NCBI GenBank assembly: GCA_000708835.1
Contig: DF237267.1
Coordinates: forward strand, 39,284-103,283
Reading direction: 5' to 3'
DNA length: 64,000 nt
Source: Klebsormidium nitens
Taxonomy: Eukaryota > Streptophyta > Klebsormidiophyceae > Klebsormidiales > Klebsormidiaceae
In this document: piece by piece, positions 24,029 to 37,700 of the stretch
Position numbering within the stretch: the first letter of the stretch is position 1
How the letters are laid out: each line of letters begins with the position of its first letter
Notes under the pieces: model-generated
Databases searched by the model: none
What the model was told of the DNA's origin: nothing
The model's input: the letters and a program-made list of their open reading frames with translations, nothing else
Made by a program: the position numbers and the translations under genes

Positions 24029-25771
24029 TGCAGATCTGAGTCAAATGCTGGTCAAGCTGCACATAATTTGCATTGCACTGCATACCTAGAATCTAGATGT
24101 TCAGGCACAATGCATGCAATTTTGCGGACCATTTCTAGTCTGAGCGTGTAACCGTTATCGCTGCCGGCGATTTTGTCCTTGCTGACCCGTCAGTCCAGGG
24201 TTCCTCACCGGCCATGGTAGACGTCATGCAATCCATTACCAGGCAGCCCGAGCCGGTACATCGGTCGGTTCCGAATTCACTTGTGCCGGCGGCTGTCCGT
24301 TGTTCCGTCGCGGGGTCTGAATCTTGCGGCCGCGCGTCTTAGCCCTGCGGACGGCCGCGGCTAAAATAGTATGCTGCCACAGGGTTTGGGCCGGGCTTTG
24401 CTCTGCTGCACGGTCGCATTGAAGGTCGAGGGGGGTGCTTGAAAGGGACCTCCCACTAGCGGCAGTTGGGAGGTGTAGCTTCGTGTTCAGCCAGAGCAGT
24501 TCAATCAGGCCTGCTCGATGGCTTCTCCTTTGTCCACCGTATGAGCTCCTTCAGCTGAAAACTAGAGGTGGCTTTGGCGGATGCACAGCGGCATGGACGC
24601 GAGGAGGAGGTGTTTGTTGAGAAAGGTGGAAGCTATATGAGCTAGGCTGCTGCTGCTAGCCTGAGGGTAGACATGCCCGGGGCTTGATCGACAAACTCTG
24701 CGCAAGCAGGGTTCGAGCACAGGACCTGGGGCAGGACTAGCCTCACGTCACCCTCACAGCTCAACTGGAGAACGCAGCGTAAGGTCTTGTGCCAATCTCC
24801 GGCCCTTTTGGATCCACAATAGTCACCTTAAATTGCAAACGCACGCCACAAGGTTGCCTCGCGCTCGCGGCGTGCGTTGACAGTAAACGCAAATGAAAGC
24901 CCGCACAAATGTGAATCACAGGTGTTGAATCTAAGGGGGAGCTATTGAACGCACATTGCACACTAATCAAGCTGTTGAGTTTGCTATATTTCTATCTTTC
25001 TTCCACTACTTTCTCAGATGCACCAGTTCGGGTCTACAGCTGTCCAGGACATTTGCAATCCGCACTAGTGCATCAGCGAATGCCTTTCTTCTGAATTGTG
25101 AGCTCTTTTGGCCACAAAGACTGATTGCAGACGAGTTATGGTGGTGGTTCATAAAAAGGTAACCACTCTTCAAGCTACTTGTTGTGCCAGTTCCCTCCCT
25201 TTGACCACTGTGCTTTTCTTCATTTCTGGTGGCGTTCATTGATCATTGATACTAGAATCCTACACTCCATTGTCATATATATGAGGACGAGGGACCAGGG
25301 CCAGCTTGTTGCCACAAACACGTATTGCCAACACAGATGTTTTGCCCCTTCAGATAGTCTTTCGGTCAGCAACTGGGAGTCAATAAGTCTTTGCTCCTTC
25401 TGAGCTGCGCTGCAGTCTAAGCCAGGTGGTGGCACGGATGGATACAAACCACAACAAAGTGCGGCTCGACTCTGGAGTTCATATAGTGTCATTGCAGCTG
25501 TGGTACTCGCCGCTGACGGCCTTCGAAGCTTGATCTCACTAAGCCACAACCTGGGAGTCTTTCATTCTTTTCATCCCACCATTTCTGCTACATAAACCAC
25601 ACTCATCAAAGCAGAAGACATCGGAAAGGGGTTTCTGAGCAACAGACATCCCAATCGAAGCAAAGCATACGGACCCATGGACTCCAAGTCACACTGCCAG
25701 GCAACTAGAAAGTGACATTTGAACCCATCGTGATGCAGGGTTGTAACTGCTTCCATGCGACAGTAACCTGA
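24029..25771. promoter_or_regulatory. head-to-head promoter interval of AIG1-like and dynein genes
   Basis: The interval of 1.74 kb separates the start of the minus-strand AIG1-like gene from the start of the plus-strand dynein gene. No protein family is recognised on either strand. It contains a GC-rich part at about 24290-24365 with a possible hairpin. Leader exons of either gene could lie here but cannot be shown. Confidence 0.55.
24339..24364. other. potential GC-rich hairpin
   Basis: TTAGCC and GGCTAA form the outer stem, and GCGG with CCGC the inner stem, separated by a two-base bulge and a loop of about four bases. It lies in the noncoding interval between two divergent genes. Whether it acts as DNA or RNA is unknown. 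Confidence 0.4.
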
Positions 25772-28700
25772 ATGGCAGGCTCCGCAGCCGTGCACCCTGT
25801 GGGTGACGACATGGACCCGCGCAGGGCGTTCGTCGTGAGCACTATCATTGACAGCCTGGCGGTCCCTGCCCCGCAAAGGGCGCGCTTATACACCGCTCTT
25901 GCAAACGATGACAAGGTGAGCGCTGCAGGGTGTCTGGGTTCTTTGCGGCCACCAATCGACTATTGCACTTTTAAGCACACAATCTGCTATCAGTGGATCC
26001 CTGATCCAGATTTCATACCTTTTCTCAGGAGAAAGGTGCACTGTGGTTCTATGCTGCGCTTTGTAGGATAGAGTGGAAGCGCAAATTTTGACAGGCTTTG
26101 CTTGGTCATGGAAGACACGGTATAGTCCACAGGTTTCCAGAGTCTTCCTCCTAAGCCAGAAGGATCAATTGTGTCGATATGCGCGGAGCAGACAGTGTTA
26201 GCCTCGCCACAGGTATTAAACGCACACCAAGACTGCGCATGAATACGTCTCGATCATCGACTGACTGTGCCGGCACAAATATAACTTGCCGGTAATGTCG
26301 ATTTGATCTTAATAAATGCTCCGTGCATGCAGATCGGCAGCTTCTTGGAAGAGCCGTCGGTCCAAACGGTCGCCGCAAGCGCCTGGAAGGTAGGCACTCG
26401 TTGAGATCCTATCAGATTCTGCCCCTCTTTGGTAAATCCCTTCACACGCGGTCATCACCTTCTATCTTCGCTTTTGAGTTACGTTGGAGTCACATTCCCG
26501 CACAAGAGAAAGCGATTGGCCAATCCAATGACACTGTTTCGTCTAGGGGGGTTTGGCAGTGCTCAGTGCTCATCCCATATCCTGACCGACTAATTTTCCA
26601 TTTTTCACCCGCCAATCGTCAAGCTGTCAACTCCATGCTCAAATCAGAAGCTTTACGCTTTTATCAGGTAGAAATTGCCCTGACCAGCCGAATGCTACTA
26701 CAGTAGTCCGCTCACTTAACCATCCCTCTTTCAGGAAACCAACGGCCAGCTCCGAGTCGTAACTTCCGCCTCGGTTGACTTCCCAACCGGGTGCGATTAC
26801 CAGGTGGTCTTCAGTAAGGAGAAGCCGGGGGTGGTGTCGGTAGACGACATTCCGGGCGGAATCGTTGTGGCGACCCGGTCCAGCCCGCAGCTCAGCAGCT
26901 TGCACCACCTTTTGAAGACGGTGTATGCGCCGCTCCTGAAGAGCGGAGCGTGCGACAAGCATTTGCAGGCGAGCGATGAACACTTCTAGCAGCTGGTCTT
27001 TCTTTACCACTGTCAAAGTTCGTACGTTTTCTCGAGCAGGGTCCGAACAGAGTCCAGACCCCAACTGGCAAAAGTTGAGGTGGCCTTGGAGTCCTTCTTG
27101 TGCCGCGGATTTCGACGGGTATTGCGTGTCCGCTATTTGGCCGCTGTCAGAGGCCTGTGTACTGGCCATCGTGATAATGCGCTTTACTCTGTGAGGGTTC
27201 CGTTCACTTTCCAAGAAGTGGAAGGGGAAATATTAGATAGATTGCAGGAGTAGGAACATGCTTTGTGTGCGTTGAACGCTCAGAAGCAAGCATCTCAAGT
27301 ACTGCAGGAAAATAAAGCAACTAACGATCGACTGGCTGTCAGAATCAATGTACACAAAGCAGTAAGCTAAATGTTTGACTACCTGTACAGTGGTTCCTGA
27401 AATATAAACCATCCGTTTGGCAACGAGACTGTATCCACAAGCAAGAAAGCCAGACACGCTCTCTCAATTTGTTGCAGGACTTGTTGGTGGAGCTGGAGAG
27501 CGGGATTGGCACCCTTCTGCGACGGAACGGAGTCACCGGAATCAGCTCCCGCGCTTCCACCAAGCGCACATCTGAAACCGGTCCACCAAGTCCGGACTTT
27601 ATTGCGATCCTGACCCCGTCCGACGAGTTCCAAGTCTGGCAAGAGCTGGCAGCAGACGAGCAACTAGAGCCGGGACTAAAAGCGGCAGCGGCGCGGATCA
27701 GTCAGGAGTTTGAAACGCTTCGTCGGGGTTTCTCCGTAAGTGTCGTTTGCGACTCTCTGACAACTTTTTTGACTTTGCACTTTGCACTTTGTTATCCGGT
27801 CTTTCCTGGATGATTATCAGATTCTTTGTTTAGTGTTTTGGCTGCGACTGAAGATGTGTGGACAGAGCTTAGGACTCCGGGGCTTTGTCGTGCCGCTTGC
27901 TTTGTTGGAAAAGAATTAGATTGATTGCACACGCCCGTACTGTGAAATGAAGCGCGTATGTTGCACTCCGACTGAAAGAAAGCACAAACGCGGCCGCGAC
28001 TAAGCCTGGTCTTTTAACAAGCACCTCGTTTTCTCTATCGACAGTCCCTCTCGACGCTCTCCGAAGACGCGCTCCTAGAGCTCGTCGAATCTGCGCGCCC
28101 AGTCCTCGACGCCGTCTGGCAGCTCGGTGGCTCCGCGGCCGCGACCGCGTCCCCAAACCCCGAAACCCCGCTCTACCCTCAGCGCCGCATGGCGCACCTT
28201 CTGGCGCTCCTGAGCGACGCGGTCGCGGCAGCGGTTGTCGAACGCGTGCGGCCGCTTGACACGTGGCAAGGCGCGGTTGGCGAGGTAGAGCGGGTGATGA
28301 CGTGGGCACTTCGGCTGATTGCCACGTGGGAGAGGGACACGCTGGAGCTGACGAAGTTGGCGTGGCCGTCGCGAGGGGGTAACGTTTGGGCGGGAGAGCC
28401 GTTCTATCACAAGGGACTGGCTGCGCTGCGGGTGCGGATTGACGAGATTCTCAAAATACGGGAGGTAAGGTTGCGCAATCAAGCTGTCTTTAGGTCGATT
28501 ATCCGTTCGTAAAAGGGCTTGATGACCTCGTAAGTAGCCTTACTGTGCCAGAATCCTTGTCACTAATACTGTTCAACTGTTGCCGCTGTTCAAAGCATCT
28601 AGGGTATTGCGAAGACTTCAATGACGCTGAGGTTGATCAGTTCTGCCAGCGAAACGGACGCTGTCTGCAGAACACAACGAAGAGCTAGCGTCGCCTTTGT

Positions 28701-31700
28701 ATCTTAAAGGCACCTCCACTCTGCCCGAATTGTGGATACTTCTCTGTTTTGTGATGAATGAAGTATCGATAGAACCTCGTAGACGGTATCCTCAGAAAGG
28801 CCCCGTATTTACAACCGCGCTCACTTTTTCTGCAGGTGCACGAGGAGCTCATTCTGCTCCTCTCATCCGACGAGGCCCACTTTCTCACCGCGGCCCGCTG
28901 CTTCGAGCCGTTTCGCACCGTCCAAGTGCTAGACTGCAGCGCCTACAACGAGGCCCGGTGGAAAGCCGCCGTGTCGGAACACCACGCGCGGATTGCACCA
29001 ATTGAGACGCGCATAGCGGAGAAGCTGAGGGAAACGTTTGGTGTGACGCTTGTGCCGGCGCTGACTGCCGCGGTGTCGGGGCAGGGGGCCGAGGACGGTA
29101 ACGGGTTGGCGCAACCGTCGCAGGTAAGACGAAAGACTTGTAAGGAATTATTTCAAAGCGGCTTTTGGTGTGATACATCACCTACCGGTGTCTTTGACAT
29201 CGTTATCTCTGGACTGGGCTTCTGAACTACCGTCCCCTCCATATAGCTTAGCGCTTTTGACGTGTGAATTCAATCATTTAAGAACCCTTGCGCTGGGCCG
29301 CGTTCGCTTCTCCTGTCATATGACTACTTGAGTAAAACCTTTTTAGCTGGTAAAGCTACCGGTCGAGGTAAACGAATCTCGTGCACCAAAGTGCTACGGG
29401 CTTGATTCAATCAAGTCTTCCTTCTCAAGCAGGTCTTTCAGCAGCTGAGGCGATACGGGGAGCTTCTGGCGCGACCCATCATCTCGGAAGCACTTAGCAA
29501 CGAGAAGCAAAGTATCAGCGCCCTGCTTTTTAGGTAAAGAAAAGTACTAACTAATTTGCTCTTCTCTTCTTCCTGTCCATTTCTTCCAATCTCTAGGCTG
29601 GGACCCTCAGTAGCAAAGCAAATGGTGTAGTTGCTTCTTTTGTGAAAGCAGAGTGATTCTCCGTCGTTTCTTTTAGTGATTAGATTAGTGTAGCAATTGT
29701 AGGACTCGTGGCGCCAGTCTGTCCATAGATGCGCCCGATCTGCATTCGCCTCACCATCATTATTTTCCGCATCGCTTAAAGAGGGCTTTGGCGGATGCAT
29801 CCGCAGTGACGTCAAGAGCGACATACATCCCAGAGTATCAGGTCGATTGTCGCCAAGAAATGACATTAGCCGGTGACCACGTGGTACCATCTTAGCTTCC
29901 AAGTACCAGCACTCTCACTCTTATTGTCGCTGCGATTTTTTCGTATCGCCACGCCCTCTTTAAAGCACCGAGCATGCCTCTGAGCGGAGTTTGTGGATTC
30001 CTCGTGGCCACCGTTCTTCAGCCATGCGAAACGAGCTCAAGAAGGTTAGGAGAAACAAACGCCTTTCTCCGCCTTTGGCAGATACTTGGGTTTGCTCCGG
30101 AACGAGTTCGACGACCACTCGGCCGGGCACGACTCGTCAGATGCACTCTCGTCCATCTCGTGGGCGGTGCAAATGGAAGCCAAGGTGAGAATCATTTCAA
30201 CTATTCTGAAAGGTAGTCATATGCTATTATGTCTGAAGTGGGCGCTTCAGCTCACTCCATATTCATTCCGCGCGAGAAATTGTGGCGAAAGTTGCCAAGT
30301 TTCCTGTTCTCCTAAGCACTAGAGACTGTTCTCAAGTAGTGAATGGAAGCTGTATGAGTGTGCCCATTCAGCCTGTTCTGGGCGGAAAGCGCTGTGAAAA
30401 TGTGGTGAAAGTCCCGGAGACGAAAGCGAGGGGTTTCAAATCAGGATTTCCTTGATGTGCAGGTCGACGAGCTTATGAATACGTTTGCCTTGTTTTCTGG
30501 GGTGGATGCGGGTCGGTCGGCCGGTGGATCGACTGATGCGTCTGAGAAGTTGAGGTGAGAACCCGTTTCTTGGCTCGATGAGAAAGAGCAAGGTGACTCG
30601 CCTACATTCGAGATCGTTGGGCTTCGACGTATTGGCTCCGGGTTTGATCTTTTCCAGGCGGATGCGCGCTTGACGTGCTTTATGATCTCTCACCAGAACC
30701 GGACGTTTGAAATGACATTTGAAATAGACTGTATAATCAAGCCATCGCCTTCGTATCGCGCGAGCCAAAAGACTGGCCCTGCGCAATCAGGCAGCCAAAA
30801 CGGGCCGAACCTGTAAGTTAGCTCACCTTGGCAATCTAGACGTGCTTTACGTGTTGAAAGCACTCCGGACTCATCTTACCGTTTCATCTGACGGCAGCGA
30901 CCTACGCCGTGACGTCATCGAGTACAAGAAGGCCCAATTCAAGCAGTGGGATGCGGACACGCGGGACAAGCTTCCGGACATGGCCCTGGAGGCGTCCGGC
31001 AGGCTCATGGACCTGGACGCCAAAGACGGACACGTGGAGGTGAGTTGTGCGCACGCACTATCGACATAGACTAGAAGATCTCCACGAAAGACAGAAACGT
31101 CCCCGTCAGGCTTTGCGCTTGGCTCATGAACCTGGACCCCAAAGATAGACACGTGGAGGTCAGGCTGGCGCCTCCGCTTTTCAGGAAAATGAAACGAGCA
31201 ATCTGCATGATATAGTATCTTACGAGTGTTTCCACTTACCTGTCCGGTGGTCTGCCTCGTTGCGAGGATGTTATCCTTGGTTTGTCCAGACCCATGCAGG
31301 CAGATTGGGCAAGCGAGTATTGAGTTTCCCGCCGAGATTCTTCTGCCGTGCTCGTATTGCAAGCCGATTGCGAGACAAGGTCCGAAGTAAGCGCGCTAAA
31401 ATATACATCCAGAAGTTGTCTTTCAGGGCCTTCCAAGCAGGTTTGTGACTGGTCTCATATCTTTTCAGGTACATTTCACCGACGATCTGGTGAAGCTGGT
31501 CCAGGAAGTGCGCGCATTGTCATCACTGGGGTTCCAAATCAAGGTAAGAGCGGCCTGTTATCGACGTCAGATGCCCCTTCCTGAAGTCCTTCAAGATCCA
31601 TCTGAAGTGTGCACCCGCTGCGTTTTCGAAGGAGCGCATGAATGCCGGCTAAATGTAGCTCCAGAATACTTCGGATCCTCATGAGAGACGATTGATTTGA

Positions 31701-34700
31701 CTTCACAGCTTTTGAACTGGTATTTCCAGTGTAACACCTTGCGGCAACTCAAGCCAACGATGACGAAGGATAGACGCATCCCCCTGCGTCTTAAGATACT
31801 CTTCGCGCGCACGCTGACGTCATTCTTCACGCTTCCGCGCAGGCTGACGTCAGCAAGGCGGCGGAGACGGCGCGGCGATTCAGCCGGCACGGCGTGGTGC
31901 TGCAGCAGGTGGCCAACTTCTACAACGAGATCGGGACGCAAATGGTGCCCAGCCAGAAGGGGATGATGCTGGACGACGCGCTGCGATTCGAGCAGGTGCT
32001 CAAGAACCCGCGAGATGGGCTGGGGAACCCTATCACGTGGAACAACGCACCGGCTTTGCAGGTGAGGAATGCTTGGGTACTCTTCCATTTTTATGGTGTT
32101 ATGGGTTTTGAGATTGTAAGAAGACGGAGCACTGACAGAAGGGCATGCCGGAAGACGCGCTGCGGTTCGAGCAGGTGCTCAAGAACCCGCGCGACGGGCT
32201 GGTAAATCCGATAACCGGCCATGTTTCGGAGATAAACGTCGCCTTCATCGATACATATCGTGCTCTATATCAGAAATTTGCAACCGAAGAGGCAGTACTA
32301 TACGAAAAAGCAGAGAGTCTCCGAGCTGTAAGTCCATGCAAATCATCAAGCAAGTGATCACTCCGCAGGATTACATCACCCGGCTTCAAGAAGTGGCCAT
32401 GAACCTGACCGAGAAGAACCGCAAGCTGCGTAAAAAGCACACGCAGCTGGGCGAGAAAGTTGGCGCGCTCACGGCCGTCGATCTAGTTCGCCAGCGGGAC
32501 CGGTGGAAGGAAGGCGTGCGCGATCTGCGCGCGGTTTTCGACGGGCTGGAGAAACAGGGGGTGGCCGTGACGCGCGACTGGCGCGCGCACTGGGACCACC
32601 AGGTGAGACGGCGAAGGTTCGCCCACAGGGACAGAAACCTGACCTCAGATGATGATAACCGAAGTCAGCGCAACTGAGGACCGAAAGTAGAATGAGTTGG
32701 AAATGAGTAGAGAAGCGTTTCATTTGACAAAGGTGGAAAGGACAAGATGATCGGACAGGGAACCGCCGAGTCGGACAGGCTGTTTGAATTTTCTTTGCAA
32801 TTTTGCGGAAAGAATTCACTTTGGTTTTTGTTTGATTGACGCTTCTCCTTGTTCTTATAAACGGTACCTACCAGTTTTCGCTCGTTGCTTTTGGCGCTGC
32901 AGGGGTTACCGCCAGACACGCGACCCACATTCAAGTCCCCTAGTAGCGAAATCTCACTCCACTTTTTTCATCGTGCAGCTTTACAAGGCGCTCCAATACC
33001 AGTACCGCAAGGGCTTGCAAAGCCTGAACGAGAACCTGCCGCCCACGACCGTGAAGCTGGTGTTCAAGCAGAAGAAGCTGCAGTTTGAACCGGGTTTTGA
33101 GGAGATTCGACAGGCGCACTTCCGGGAGATCCAAAAGTTCCTCAAGTAAGCCAGCGTCCAGATCACCTGTCGCTGCTATTCATAGTTTAGGCAGTCCCAA
33201 CTCTAGTTGGTTTAGGCTGGCGAGTCGAGAATCATTGTGGAATGGGAGGTATGTGCAGTTTGCGACGCTGAATATGGAAGTAAGTGTGTCCGAATGTCGC
33301 AAACCTTTCTCTCTATGATGGATCATGAAGTAAACGCTTCTTGAGCATGCGGATTCTGGGCGGCCTTAGTAGGTCATTCAAAAAGCCGGCGCTCGGTTCA
33401 CGCGTCCCTCATGACAGAGTTATACCTGCGAGATCTTCCAGTCAATATTCTCGAGTCTCAGGCTTTGCTATTAAGAGCTTCCTTCCGCTTTCCCGTATGA
33501 TAAAGACACTCTGTATCGCCACGATACAGCATCCCGCAGCAGTTTAAGGGCGTCGGCGACAGCACCATCTTTCGGCACATGATGAAGGACGAGAGCCTCG
33601 TGCTGGCGCTCGCGAACGTATACGAAAGGTGACCCTTCAACCCCAGTTTTTGTCAGAGGACCTTGTCGAAGTTTCACGAAGGCATGTCCGTAGATCTCTC
33701 ACCTTTCTTATTCTAGCTTGCCTCTTGAATATCTGCGTAGACTGATTCAGACACCATTCTGATAACACTGGATGCGAATGACGGGTCCGAGGAGCGGCTG
33801 AACAGGAGAACGACTCGGTGCTTTAGCAATAGACAAATAGTTTTGAAGGTTAGGTGCAAACAACAGAAGTTTCATTTCTTCTTATTTCAGCGCCTGGGGC
33901 GCGGCCAAATGTAGTTTGCTATTCTCCGCAGATTCTCTTCCAGAGCTGTCGCAGTGACAATCAGCTGCGGCGAGCCACTGGTCAGCCATACACGATCAAA
34001 AATACCACGGATTCTCGACATGCCAAATAGAATCAAGCTTCTGGTGCAAAGGAAACAGCCGATTCAATCCATCTTTGTTTGGGTTCAAGCCTCTGCCAGC
34101 CCGTATGCCGTTCAAATGCCTCCCTGAAAAGTGGCCAGCAGCCATACTTCGCACTTCTTCAAACGTGTCTCTTCTCCTCCTAAGAGTTTCCATTTTCGTC
34201 TGCAGGGCCGAAGTTCTGCTGCAGAAACTGGCGGAAGAGCAGAAGAAGCTGTCCGAGTGGGTGGCGCTGGGGACGGTCGACCTGGAGGAATTTGTAGATG
34301 CGCACCTGGACGATGTGCCGGACTGGGAGCTCAACTTCAGAATCCTCAAGGTGTGGTTTTCAAGATTTCAGAGGACACTTTATCTTCCAGTGGAGCTCAA
34401 AGTTCTAAAGAATGATACGTCGACTTCGAATTCTTTAGGCTTGAAAAGTCTAGAGTACAAGACTTCGATTTTCTCGACATTCTCGAAAGAATCTGAGGAT
34501 TGAAGGTTTGGAGGCTGGAAAGTCTCAAAATTTGGAAGGCTTCGCAGAGACAGGCGAAAAAACCCAGATAAAGCGGGACGCAAACCAGATAAAGCCTGGG
34601 ACGTTTAGGCTTTAGGGAACTTGGAGTTTTAACGGATCACCCCCTTTGCTGCTTCTAAATCGACTTCAAGGTTTCAAAACATAGGAATAGGGGCCTCTTC

Positions 34701-37700
34701 TTGAGAGATGTAGAGGGCAAGAAACCTCACCAACCTGCAAAAAGTTTTCAGAGATTGTACCTTGCCAGGGTGAGTCCCGGGCTAACTTCTTCTTTGTGCA
34801 CAGATGAAAGCCAAAGAGAGCGACGCGATCCCGGCTGAAATCAAGGTGGACTGCTACACGATCGTCACGATTCCAACCAAGATCGCGGTTGAGGAGCAAA
34901 TGAAGCGTCTCCACGAGGCGCTGTGCAATTCGCTTCGCCGGAAAGCCGTCGCGGACAAGGACGGACTGGAGAAATTCATCGCGGACGGACGGAAAGTGCT
35001 GGAGGGGCAGCCGCAGAGCGTGGAGGACATTGGGCGCGCGCGGCAGGAGGCTTTTAACCTGGTGGGTTAGCAAAGCTGGTTAGCATCTTTTACAAAGTCG
35101 GGGCACAGCCTGTTGTCTACAGAACTAAGAAATCATGTTTATGATTATCTCAAGGCTGCGTTCCATCTAATGGGGAGAGGGCATCACCTGTTGACAATTC
35201 CCATCAGGGGGAATTATCGCCTCACGATTGACGCCAGCCATCTGCAACGGTTCCGAGCCTTTCCAATCTACGAGATAGACAGCTCGATTTCCGGTATGCG
35301 TAGGAAAATGCAACGTACCATCAACAAGATCTGTAAGGGATATTATTACCTCCTCGTAATCTCATCATCTTCCAGGTATCGGCGGTCCCTGCCGCGCTGG
35401 AGACCCGCCGAAAGTGCGAGGAGAAGCTACGGCTGCTGCGCCAGGTGTCACCTCCTCGTGCCGCCACGGTGGACCTGTCATCACTGCTCAGCCAATGGGA
35501 CGACTTCACGGCGCGGCTAAGTCAGCACGAGGCGCATCTCGCGGAGCAGAAGGAGAAGCTGAAAACAAAAATTGAAGCGGACATTTCCGAGTTTTGTGGG
35601 CGGTTGGAAGCGTTTGCGACCCGCTGGGCGGAAATCAAGCCGAGCGGAATTCCTGCCGGGGGAGCGGAATCGGTCATCCAGAAGATAGAGGACGCGTTGC
35701 GGTTTGTGAAGGAGTTCGAGGCGGAGGCGGCCGCGTTCGCGAGCGCGTGCGGCGCGTTTGAGATGGAAACCCCGGAAGGGTTTAGGGTTTTGGAGGTTCT
35801 AAAGGGGGAAGTCTTCGCGGCCCAGGAAGCGTGGGGTCGTTACGGAACGTTCAGCGCGGAACGGAAAGAGCTGAGCGGAAAGGCGTGGACGACGGTGCGA
35901 GGGAAGCTGCATCTGGTGGAGGAGTTCTTGTTGAAGTGGGCGGAAGCGGTTAAGGGCTCGGTTAAGAATGACCCGGTTTCCGTCCTGATCCTCCAGGAGA
36001 CGGAACGGTACCGGAAGTGCTTGCCGTTCTTGCGGTTTGTCAGGGAGGACATCAAGTGGGCGGAAATTTCCGCTCTGCTGGGGATGACGGAAAATGGACG
36101 GGCGGAAGTGAAGTTCGACGACTTGACACTGGGCCACTTTCTGGCCCGCGCGGACGCGATGGTGTCAAGGGGCGACGAGCTGAAAGCACTCCATGCGCAA
36201 GCGCAGGGAGAAGTCGTCCTCCGAGACTCGTTAAACGTGCTCAAAGTTTGGGGGTTAGAGAGACGGTTTACGTTGATCAAGTACGAGTCAGGCAAACCGT
36301 GTGCCCTGATAAAGGAGTGGAAAGACGTCATGACGGAAGTGGGCGACCACCAGAGTCTGGTCCAGTCTCTAAAAGAGTCGCCCTTTTTCGCGCCGTTCAA
36401 GGACGAGACCAGCACGTGGGAGCGGCGCTTAGGCGCACTAACCGAGGGTTTGCAGCAGCTAAACGGCATCCAAAGAAAGTGGGTTTACCTGGAGCCCATT
36501 TTCGCGAGGGGAGCGCTTCCGCAGGAGCAGGCCCGGTTCCGGCGGGTCGACGAGGAGTTCCGCCAGCTTATGGGCGGGATCGCAGCGGACACCCTGGTGA
36601 CGTCATTTGCTGACGTTCCCAGATTAAGAGACAACTTGCCCAGGTTGTCGGCCCAGTTAGACATCTGCCAGAAGGCGCTCTCGGACTTCTTGGAAGAGAA
36701 GCGGTCCCACTTTCCCCGGTTTTACTTCATTGGGGATGACGACATGCTTGAGATTCTGGGTCAAGCCAAAAACCCGACGGTTATCCAGGCACATCTGAAG
36801 AAGCTCTTCGCGGGCATCCACTCGGTTGAATTTGGGGTTAACAACCAGAGTATAGTAGCGATGAAGAGCGTGGACGGGGAGGTGGTTAGCCTCGTTAACC
36901 CAGTGGTTATCAGCGACCGGGTGGAGGACTGGTTGAGCGATCTGGCGACTGGGATGAAGCTTACGCTGAAAGACATGCTGGCGAGGTGCCTGGAAACGAA
37001 GGACTACAACAAGTTTCCGATGCAGGTAACTTCTTCTGCTCATTCTTTGCTTGCCTGTTGTCCTTATAGATGTTCCAGGCTTATGCCAATATGAGTCGCT
37101 TTCTTTATGTCCGTCGGTTTTCGGTGCATTTCTTTCGTATCAGAAAGTGTCCGGTCAAACCTGCTCAAATGCTTCATTTTACTTTCTACTCGGAATGAAC
37201 GTCAGGGAGAATCAAGGCGACGCTGGAGCCTTTCTGTATAAAGCTTCTTGCAGTCGGCCTCTTTCTTCATTGCCACTATCGGCGTGTCCTGTCTGCTCTT
37301 AAATTCTTCGAGCATCGAAAGGGTATGAATCGAAGTAAGAGATCTCTGCAGAATAATAACCAAGTAAGGCAGGGACGTAAGGATTTGCTGTTCGGAAGCA
37401 GCAGCCATATTGCTGTTTTGTTTTTGCTTACGCAACGTTTTGCATACGACGTCTCACGTTTCGCGAAACTCCACCTTGCAGATTCTGTGTCTGGCGGACC
37501 AGATCGACTTCACGCAGCGCTGCGAGGCCGCGCTCCAGCGGGGCGGCTCGCAGACCGCAGCGGCACTAAAGGAACTAGTAGCGGAGCAAAAACAGCAGCT
37601 GAAGGAGTATACGAGCGTCGACATGGAGGGGCAGCACGTGCTGCAACTGAAGATCAAGGTGAACCTTTTGACGTTGGTCCCAAGAAGCTGGTTTTTGTTC

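Larger units (their letters stand above)
25772..35061 (+). other. DYNC2H1: dynein-2 tail region, exons 1-17
   Basis: Exons: 25772-25915, 26333-26389, 26735-26968, 27478-27735, 28045-28464, 28836-29123, 29433-29533, 30082-30184, 30463-30554, 30898-31039, 31469-31543, 31843-32061, 32369-32602, 32979-33145, 33530-33628, 34206-34350, 34804-35061. They encode about residues 1-1012, which in dynein-2 bind the light and intermediate chains and dimerise. Family landmarks are [11 protein letters not shown] in exon 4, [13 protein letters not shown] in exon 6, [11 protein letters not shown] in exon 12, NRKLRKKHT in exon 13 and [11 protein letters not shown] in exon 14. This is the least conserved part of the protein, so small exon-edge errors are most likely here. 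Confidence 0.9.

Noticed and set aside
24690-24735. Possible tRNA T-arm (GGGTTCGAGC)
   Set aside because: No acceptor stem, D-arm or anticodon arm can be folded around it.
35840-36469. 209-codon minus-strand frame
   Set aside because: Antisense shadow of the GC-rich dynein linker exon; no recognisable domain.
35445-37094. Single long frame as a separate gene
   Set aside because: It is dynein exon 18; the frame runs upstream to an acceptor at 35375 and ends at a donor at 37026.
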